DNA of 64,000 nucleotides. It comes from Paulownia fortunei. Its lineage: Eukaryota > Streptophyta > Magnoliopsida > Lamiales > Paulowniaceae. A program made the position numbers and the translations under genes. Location of the stretch: the NCBI GenBank assembly GCA_019321725.1, contig CM033114.1, positions 12,814,278 to 12,878,277 on the forward strand, written 5' to 3'. This document shows, piece by piece, positions 56,601 to 64,000 of the stretch. The notes under the pieces were generated by a model. That model was not told the DNA's origin. It made no database searches and saw only the letters and a program-made list of their open reading frames with translations. How positions within the stretch are numbered: the first letter of the stretch is position 1; each line of letters opens with the position of its first letter.

Positions 56601-57527
56601 TGTAGGGTTCACAAAATCACAAAACTAAGCACAACAAAAAATTAAAATTTTAAAACATCCAACAAATAGTTCTATAATCAATGAGATTAATTAGTTCACA
56701 CCAAGATATTTCATTTAATAAAAAAATATAGGTTTTCGAGATTGTACCTGAAGTGAGCACTTCATTTGATGAAGTTGACTTAAATGATTCAAATTGTGGC
56801 CCCACATTGGATACCTTATTTTGTCTTTGATTACTTTTCTATTAAGACTCACACAGTCTTTCCATTTATGACATGAAGTCTTTAATTCATAAATGAAGAC
56901 TACCAATGGGCCTCACATGCGAGCCCACTAACATTGGACTTTTAAATGATAAATCTCTATTAATTAGCCTAATTAAATTGGTTCCATTGGACCACCTAAT
57001 TAAATAGGCCCAATACAAATAATCCCAATGTTTATATTACTTAAATTAATCTAACCCTTTAAATTAATCCAAGGTTCATCAATTAACTGATCTAATCAGT
57101 TAATTAATTACTCTGAAAAGTGCCCATAATCCTTATTAGGTCCAATTAAATAATTCTATTATTTAATTGGATAAATTAATTTAACTATTTAAATTAATTC
57201 TAAATCCAAGTTAATTAATCTTTATTAATTAACTTGATCCAACTCCTTGGTAATATTCAAGATATAAGTGGTCCATCTCATTTTTTATATGTGACCACTA
57301 AGTTCACAACTAAACTAGTAGTAGGCTTGTAACTATTGCAACTTAGTGAATATTCAAAATTATATACCCATTAACTATTCTAACTATTTAATCCGTCTTG
57401 GAATTACCTCAATTCCAAGAACCTCAAGAATCAAGAAAGTACCTAGAAGTGAATCTTGACTACCTTATTTTAGGAGAACTAGCAAGCGAATCTATTTCTA
57501 TTATGAGTACCATGCAAGTCTAGTTCT
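56601..57527 (-). mobile_element. Copia H 3' LTR, left segment
   Basis: Plus orientation TGTAGGGTTCACAAAATC..., so the element's LTR ends GAACCCTACA. The ATTAATTA-rich part matches K1 segment 3. It is cut at 57527 by B4 and resumes at 59344. Total LTR length is ~1.9 kb, as in K1. A minus-strand frame at 56715-56906 is chance. Confidence 0.78.
57523..57527. repeat. Left target-site duplication of B4 (GTTCT)
   Basis: GTTCT before TGTAACCCC; same bases at 59339-59343. Confidence 0.92.
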
Positions 57528-59338
57528 TGTAACCCCCCACTACTCAACAACTATATGTAAAGTATAATTTGATATGATAGAACCTATGTGTACGTGCAAT
57601 AATTTTTTTTTTTGGTAACACTTTAAGAAAAGGTAAATCACTTTTTACATGCACAACCTTTTTAAAAATACTTCCTCATATATATATTTTGTATATAGTA
57701 GGATCAATATTTATATAAAAGCACAACACCCACAATGACCACAATATTTACATACTTATTTATAGTAAATTTTTAAAAGCAAAATATAGTGTTAGTTTTA
57801 AAATATAATATAATAGACTCAAAATATATAGCTAACAAAATAGCCCAATATGTCATCATCCATGTACATACTCCCTCAGACACCTGCAGGAGCTCCAACA
57901 GCTACCTAGCCAGCAAAAGATGCTTCAAGCATTATCGTGCTCACCTACAATGTATAAACTATATGAGTTAATGCTCAGCAAGTAAAGATTATGCATGTCA
58001 AATAATAATCCACAATATCAAGTCATGCATCTCAAAATGCTATGTCCACAATGCAATTCCATGCATCAAAACATCTCTCTCAAAATCATTTCTTTCTTGC
58101 ACCCCTAACCAATGATACTATCACAGCACAGAAACTGTAAGTTCTATCATGACAGTTTCTCTTTAAATCTCAAATCATATTTCAATTTGTAACCTCTCCA
58201 AATTTACATAAATCACTTAAAATCATATATAAACACATATATGGTGAAATATATAGGTTTAAATCAAGTTATTATACATATATAAAGCTTTAAAAACAAA
58301 AACCAGCAAGTATACAGTTTCTGTCCTTAGTGATTTTGATTGTAATTTTGCAACTAAAAATCCTTCTTTTGTGAATTATAAGACCATAAATAATATCCTA
58401 ACATGGTTATAAACAATAATAGAAGCTTTATAGATTATAAACCCTCAAATAAATCAAGAATTGAAATCAAAACATGAGTTAAGCTCACTTATGCACAATT
58501 TTCAGTTTCTACTTGCTCTTCCTTGCTTCCATTTGCTTCCTTCACTTTTTTTATTTACTTGGAATCACTTGGGAGCAACTTCTAAAATTTAATATGGAGG
58601 TTTTTGAGGTGAAATATCTTAGAAAATAGTTTTTGGTCGTGGTTCAAGGATAGAAATGAAGAAAGGTTGAGCTGGTAGCTTGAGATGGCAAAGCTTGAGG
58701 TGGCAAGGTTTAAGGTATCAAGTGGTGGTTCAAATATGATGTTACACACATCTTATAAAGCTGTAATATAGTGTTTCTCATTATGGATTTATCTATTTAC
58801 AGCCTATTTTAATTTTCGTAAGATCAGATAATATAAATCTACCCTAATTTCTTAACCGTTCATTCGATCTTTAAACCGATTGGCATCCGATTCTTAAATG
58901 ATTGTCTTGTTAGCATTTCTAAAATTATATGCACATATGAACCTTGTAATTGACACTTAAATCACATTATATCATGTTCAATATCCAAGTATGTTAATTT
59001 ACAAATATATACTTTTGAAATAACTTGATCAATTCAAATTAAATCGTATAAACTTACTAGTGACACCTTTAAACACTTCTAAAAATTATAACGTGTAACC
59101 TAGTAACATTCATCATATTGATACCTAATTTTCTTCTTATCCCAATGTAGAATTGACCAATTCGGTTAGTGGATTCGATAATCAATACCGTGCGAGAGTT
59201 TCCAAATTAAGTTTAATGATTAAGAATGCCGTATAAAATAAAATAAATTATACGATGTCAACATGAATGCAAATAGCATGCAATTAACATGTAATGCATG
59301 CATCATATTTGGCCAGGTCGAGAGGTTTGGGTATCACA
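57528..59338 (-). mobile_element. B4, solo LTR of family B
   Basis: TGTAACCCCCCACTACTC... to ...GGGTATCACA in plus orientation, 1811 bp, flanked by a perfect TSD and H LTR sequence on both sides with no internal region: a solo LTR left by unequal recombination. It lacks about 1 kb present in the B3 3' LTR, including the RY-repeat array, with the break near 58120 (ACTATCACAGCACAG). Confidence 0.92.
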
Positions 59339-59343
59339 GTTCT
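59339..59343. repeat. Right target-site duplication of B4 (GTTCT)
   Basis: Identical to 57523-57527. Confidence 0.92.
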
Positions 59344-60311
59344 TCCATCAACTATTCTCCTGATTAAGTGTAGAGCATGAATTATTAGCCGAAACTCTTA
59401 TTAACTTAATAATTATGATTCCATTCCTAGTCACCTGACTCGTGATGAATCATTAGAAAACTCTCATCTAATATTTATCCTACTTTAGCCAATGATTTCT
59501 GAGTCAAGGGCCGTAAAATGCATAGGAGATTCACCTATCCTGCTAGATAGGTGGCAGATCATTTGTTGGCCACTCATTGACCTTCATACACGAAGACCAT
59601 ACACCTAACATAAACCCCTTGTGATTGTTATACATTAAAGTGCATAATGTTGTCCACAAGGCTACCATGGTGCCTCAAATCAAAGGACTAATTCATGTAA
59701 TATCATAATTAGGAAATTCTCATTCAAAGAATAATATTTCTAATGGAGAATTTCCTATGTGCCTGTTTAGTGTACTCGTTCCCTAATGAGAACTCGCACA
59801 TGTGCACTCGCATTACCATGTCGATACCTATGGAATAAGACATCATTCTTTCAAGCATGTATTATGTGCATGAGTCTAATGGGCTTATCAATGTCCCATC
59901 TCAATGAACCCTTGACTCAGAACTGTAAAGCTATAGATATATTCCATGATTGCCATGATATGGACACTACCATATCATGGCATACGTGCACTCACATTAC
60001 CATATCGATACCTATGGAATGAACATCATTCTTTCAAGCATGCATTATGTGCACGAGTCTAATGGGCTTATCGATGTCCCATCTCAATGAACCCTTGACT
60101 CAGAACTGTAAAGCCATAGATATATTCCATGATTGCCATGATATGCGCAACTATTCCAGTAGCTATGTATGGTCGAGGGACTTTATCTAATTGCTTAAGT
60201 TTAATTACAGATAAAGAAGAGTTAGTTTTTTATTAATGTATTTCTAATAAGATTGCTATTGCAAGAGTACAAAAGATGCTAGTTATTGGCACGTCGGGCT
60301 CTACTCTAACA
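59344..60311 (-). mobile_element. Copia H 3' LTR, right segment
   Basis: Ends ...GGGCTCTACTCTAACA next to the polypurine tract, so on the minus strand the LTR starts TGTTAGAGTAGAGCC, like K1 (TGTTAGAGTAGTATCC). It contains the 184-bp tandem duplication. The open frame 59786-60022 lies in that repeat and is not a gene. Confidence 0.82.
59802..60166. repeat. 184-bp tandem duplication with hairpin
   Basis: GTGCACTC(G/A)CATTACCAT(G/A)TCGATACC starts at 59802 and again at 59986. The copies stay alike through TGATTGCCATGATATG, with about one difference in 15 bases. At the junction CCATGATATGG (59953-59963) and CCATATCATGG (59970-59980) form a perfect 11-bp inverted repeat around ACACTA. Confidence 0.88.
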
Positions 60312-60326
60312 ATCTCCCACTTGCCC
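60312..60326 (-). other. Polypurine tract of copia H
   Basis: On the minus strand GGGCAAGTGGGAGAT precedes the LTR, as in K1 (370-384). Confidence 0.85.
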
Positions 60327-60329
60327 TAG

Positions 60330-61070
60330 AGCCAATTATCCAGTATTTTAGTCCCATATTCCCAAGATGTCCTTCGAATAATGTTTTCCCTAGGGGTCTA
60401 ATTAGTGGATTTGATACATTTTTTATCGAGGCAACTCTTTCCACTATATAGTTAGCTCTATCACTGATTGCTTAAATCAAATGATATCACTTCATTATTT
60501 ACTTGGATCTATGATGAGATAATGACTCTTTTTTTGTGTAGTTACCCAGTTGTTATCAAAATAAATAGGTACTAAATAAAAATAGATAACTACTCTGAAC
60601 CCTTAGTAAAGTTCCTTGTCCAAAAGCTTTCCTTCACAACATTGTATGCAACGATGTATTTAACCTTGGTGGTGGAATCCACAGTCGTCTTAGGCTTGGA
60701 ATTCCTTCCACCTGAATGCCAACTATTTTGGATGGACACGATTCTTAACATAGACTTCAAGTTATTTATTTTAGACTAAAAGCTAGATGTAACATCCCAG
60801 CTTTAGTTCTCTATGACCATACTCTAATAAGACATCTTTGGTACTTAATAAGCACCTAAAAGATCTTCTCTATGGCTTTCTATGCTTTTCGCATGAAAAA
60901 GACTAATATATGCTTGTGACACTCAAGAGCATTTGTGATATCACTACATAGATTTGCATATATTATGCTTCCTATAGAGGATATATTAAAGTACGTGAGT
61001 TTATATTTTTCTCTTTACTCTAGAATTCTTTGGGGAGTACACTTCAAAAAATGAAACTTATGACTCATGG
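60330..61070 (-). pseudogene. Copia H pol 3' end (RNase H), decayed
   Basis: Across all three minus-strand frames the copia C-terminus is recognisable: IIYANLCSDITNAL near 60960 (family MYAMLCTRPDI), HWKAIEKIF near 60860, a short CYI-DSDFQ-like trace, TVDSTTKVKYIVAYNVVKES with Trp after it near 60690, IYFDNNWVTTQKKSHYL near 60560, then VERVASIKNVSNPLI-PLGK and FEGHLGNMGLKYW just before the stop. Order and spacing are those of K1 at the left edge of the window. Many shifts and stops. It is cut at 61070 by A4. Confidence 0.82.
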
Positions 61071-62814
61071 TGTAATGCCCAATTCTCAATTCTCTCCTAC
61101 ATAGCCAATAATAAGCATTTTGTATGAATATGCATCTAATCAATGTGCATTATTGAATTATGGCATACAAATAACATGATTGCACGAACATGAATAATTG
61201 TTATTATATGCTTCAGTTATGATTTAACATGCATTAGTACATGAAATATGAGATCAAACTTTCATTTCTTGATTTAACATATTCCTTAAGTGCCCTTTTT
61301 GCAGTGAAAAGCTCGGTATCTCGGTTAAGGAAGATTGATGTGTTGAATGACCATGAAATGAATTATTTGTATTGCTCCATACTAGTTATATGCTAAAGTG
61401 ATTAATTGCCTAAATATTTACTTGAAATATGTTACATTGGCTAAGAACTAAAAGTATGCACAATGGTGCAATTTGATTGGTTGGTTGACTAGGTTGCATA
61501 AAACTATTCTAAACCGCGTTGCACTTGATTATAATACCAAAGAATCAATTTTTGTCATCTCCTTAGCCCATGAACGTGGCTTTTGGCATGAGAAGACACC
61601 AAGCATGATGCAACCAATCATCACCCTCCACTTACCTCTCTTTGAAAGGTCAAAGAAATCATTTTCATCCATATTTCTTGTGGAAGCACCTCAAAAACAA
61701 CCAACCCTTATTCTCCTAAGTTTCTCCCAAATTTGTACACTCTCATACTCACAAAAGTTGAATTCAATCCATAGGAATCCATAGAACACAAGCTAGAACA
61801 AGTTTCTATCCTTTTAAGCTTGAAAACCGTTGATTTTGAAGCTTAAATCCAACTTAATCAAGGCCTTTAACACATCCAATCTTCTAAAGAGATTGGCCTT
61901 TTCACCTAGCACAAAGTGGACTTTAGGTAAGTTGAAGCTTTCATTTGGTGTATCACAAGAATCATATAATGTTTGTTCATGTTTTAATGTGATTGTTGTT
62001 GTTTGTCAAATGATGTAATGTTTGATGCATTTATGGTTTATGAAGCATAAAACTATTAAGAATATAATAAGGTTTTTGAAAAGGAAGTAAGGTACTTGAT
62101 TGATGGTCGGGTAGACAAGGGACACGGGAGGGACCGGCGGACCCAACAAATGGTGGCAAATACTTAAGGTTGAAAAACCGGTATAGGAAAGCCACAATGA
62201 ATGAGATAGAATACGGCTAATACCTGAGGTTGAAAGACCAAGTATGGAAACCCCGTATTAGTTCTCTTATTGGCCAATCATTATGAACAGGTTCCGAAAA
62301 CTATGGTCTATCGCTATTAGTTAGGTACCACACTTCAAGGGCCCTAAAGAATGATTTATGAATGAAAGTTATTAAATAGAATATTGCATTTAATGATTTA
62401 TGAGATGTGCATATATGTTATTTGTTATTACATCAGTTTCATCTTATTGAGCCTTTAGCTCATTAGATTCATGTGATGCAGGTGGAAATGTACAGGTTTA
62501 GAGGTTGACGGAGTCTCTAGAGCGGCCGGACAGAGATTTGTTCATATGCCATGCTTCAACCTGTTTTGTAGTTTATTTTGAAAACTCTATTTTGTTTTTA
62601 AATAAACCGCTCTGTTATGGTTTTGTAAACAGATGTACTCAGTTTTGATATATGTATATGGTGTGTTTAAAATGATTCAAGTTCTTTCTCTTATACCTAA
62701 AAATGGGAACTTTTATAAAAAAACCATAACTCTAGTAAAGATGAAAAATTAACATTTCTTGACTTAACTGTATCAACTTGTTTAGGCTCTGCAGTTAGGT
62801 TAAGGGGTGTTACA
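61071..62814 (+). mobile_element. Chromovirus A4 5' LTR (short form)
   Basis: TGTAATGCCCAATTCTC...GGGGTGTTACA, 1744 bp, followed by the primer site. It lacks ~520 bases present in A1, A2 and A3: after AAGGCCTTTAACACATCC at ~61870 it joins blocks that lie far apart in the others. It interrupts copia H. Confidence 0.9.
61473..61784 (+). other. Open frame inside family-A LTRs
   Basis: 103 codons in sense orientation in the A4 LTR. The corresponding place is open for 118 codons in A1 (minus strand, 6605-6249) and partly in A2 (minus strand, 29714-29481). Shared segments: TRLHKTILNRIALD, SIFVISLAHE, EKTPS. No known domain, and it starts in the presumed U3/R part of the LTR. It is probably open by chance and alike only because the LTRs are homologous, but it is more conserved than the other short frames. 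Confidence 0.35.
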
Positions 62815-62819
62815 GTTTG

Positions 62820-62831
62820 TGGTATCAGAGC
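62820..62831 (+). other. Primer binding site of A4 (tRNA-Met type)
   Basis: TGGTATCAGAGC, a perfect match to the common plant site, five bases after the LTR. Confidence 0.93.
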
Positions 62832-63031
62832 GAGGTTTAGTCATTCCTGTAGACAGAAGAAGGCATATGAACACATCCTGGCTGGGAAACTTGGTCAACT
62901 ACTTGTTTATTTGCTTTTATGTTTATTTGTTTTATGTTCATTTGATTATATTTTATTCCATGTTATTGTCATGATTATACATTTATTATTGGCTAATGAA
63001 TGGAATGAGACTGGGCAATGCATATCAGGTC

Positions 63032-64000
63032 ATGGCACCAAAAAGGAAGATAATGGATGATCATGAGGGTAATCATAGTATGGTGGACAATTTGACTGAT
63101 CTCATTCAACAACAAACTAGAATGCATGGTGAACAGATACAACAATTGCTAGATATGCAACAAAGAACCCAAGAACAGAATCAGCGCCTTCGTCCACCAC
63201 AAGCTCGACAGGATCCTTCACAGGCTGTATATGAGAAGTTTAGAAAGATGGAACCGGTTGATTTTAATGGTGGGTCTGATCCCATGGTTGCAGAGGAATG
63301 GGTGAAATCTTTGGACACTATCTTTGACTACATGCGAATTGATGATGCTGAGAAGGTACTCTGTGCAATTTTCTTGTTGAAGAAGGATGCTAGAACTTGG
63401 TGGAAGGAGCTAAACTTGCAGTGAATATGGAAGAACTAACTTGGGAGAGGTTTAAAACAATCTTTTACGATAAGTATTTCACCAGAGATGCTAGGTCACT
63501 TAGAGTAAAGGAATTCTTGGAGTTAAAACAAGGAGGGATGTCTGTATGTGATTATGTGAGAAAATTTGAACAGGGTTGCAAGTATGTACCATACATTGCC
63601 AGAGACAACAATGAGAAGATGGATCATTTCTTGAGGGGCCTTAATCCTGAAATTAGAAGAGATGTGAGAATGTCTTCAGTAACAGAGTTTAGAGAACTGG
63701 TGGACAAGGCTTTGATGGCTGATTTAGATGAGAAAGAGATTGAAAAATTCCAACAACAAAAGAAGCAAGTATTCACTCCAAGAAATCTAAACCAGTGGAA
63801 GAAAGGAGAGCAAAAATTAAGCCAAGGGAATGAAAAGCGTCCTAGAGTTGGACAGACTTCTTCTACAATTGAAAGGCCTAAATGTACTAAGTGTGGGAAG
63901 AATCATTTTGGGGAATGCTATAGTGGTACTAATTCTTGCTTTAAGTGTAAAAAGCCTGGACATATAGCAAAGGATTGCCCAACAGTACAGGGAAAAGTTC
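63032..64000 (+). pseudogene. A4 gag, frameshifted, runs off the window
   Basis: The likely start is ATG at 63032 ([13 protein letters not shown]), since MAPK/R starts are usual in this clade; the frame is open from 62996. A Gln-rich coiled segment ([18 protein letters not shown]) precedes the gag domain: [52 protein letters not shown]. At 63421 the frame shifts by one base (TGA at 63422 in the first frame) and continues open to the edge: [53 protein letters not shown]. Zinc knuckles [12 protein letters not shown] and [14 protein letters not shown] follow near 63880-63990. One indel is the only defect seen, so this is the best-preserved coding region here. Confidence 0.9.

Noticed and set aside
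1..64000. Host genes, tRNA or rRNA genes, CRISPR arrays or a bacterial-type operon
   Set aside because: I looked for them on both strands and found only retroelement coding sequence plus the LOG-like fragment. Eukaryotic LTR elements rule out a bacterial reading.

Overview
This window is repeat-dense DNA from a flowering plant. It is A+T-rich, I see no complete host gene, and nearly every base belongs to a plant long-terminal-repeat (LTR) retrotransposon or its debris. The families are plant-type: Ty3/Gypsy chromoviruses with a tRNA-Met primer site and a chromodomain-type tail, Ty3/Gypsy Athila/Tat elements with a tRNA-Asp primer site, Ty1/Copia elements including a SIRE/Maximus-like one, and an L1-type LINE tail with a zf-RVT domain and a plant RNase H. 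The LINE reminds me of asterid LINEs, but I cannot name a species. Such nesting is typical of gene-poor, probably heterochromatic plant DNA (inference). All boundaries were found by eye from LTR ends, primer sites, polypurine tracts and target-site duplications (TSDs), and may be off by a few bases.

Names used here: chromovirus family A (A1-A4), chromovirus family B (B1-B4), Athila-like family C (C1-C3), Tat/Athila-like T1, Athila-like E, copia K1, F, G and H.

Layout. 1-19481 is the 3' end of copia K1 (+) with its 3' LTR split twice. T1 (1010-16942, minus, TSD ACAAG) sits in it, and so does a 5'-truncated LINE (17042-18265, minus). T1 has lost its pol and carries a piece of a host LOG-like gene (4266-4683), the 3' part of A1 (4684-7524) and the 3' part of B1 (7525-~13100). 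A deletion then joined B1 gag to T1 protease. 19482-34428 is an old Athila-like pol (E, minus) split inside reverse transcriptase by C1 (20697-34191, minus, TSD ATTAT). C1 itself holds C3 (+), a B LTR fragment (B2), an unassigned stretch with a possible CACTA end, and a truncated A LTR (A2). 34429-42492 is the 5' end of copia F (+) interrupted by SIRE-like copia G (minus). 42493-45029 is the 5' end of C2 (+). 45030-56600 is A3 (minus), whose LTR was hit by B3 (45394-52924, +, TSD AGGGC). 56601-61070 is the 3' end of copia H (minus), whose LTR holds the solo LTR B4 (57528-59338, TSD GTTCT). 61071-64000 is the 5' LTR, primer site and frameshifted gag of A4 (+), which runs off the window.

No element here is intact. 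The most interesting points are: the apparently intronless, captured LOG-like fragment; the open reading frame fused across two retrotransposon families; B3, which has near-identical LTRs but a polyprotein with seven in-frame stops and an in-frame deletion, suggesting it moved while already defective; the complementary pol deletions of B1 and B3; and several short repeat structures inside LTRs (RY-type TGCATGCA repeats, a CCTAGG palindrome cluster, a 184-bp tandem duplication with a hairpin).
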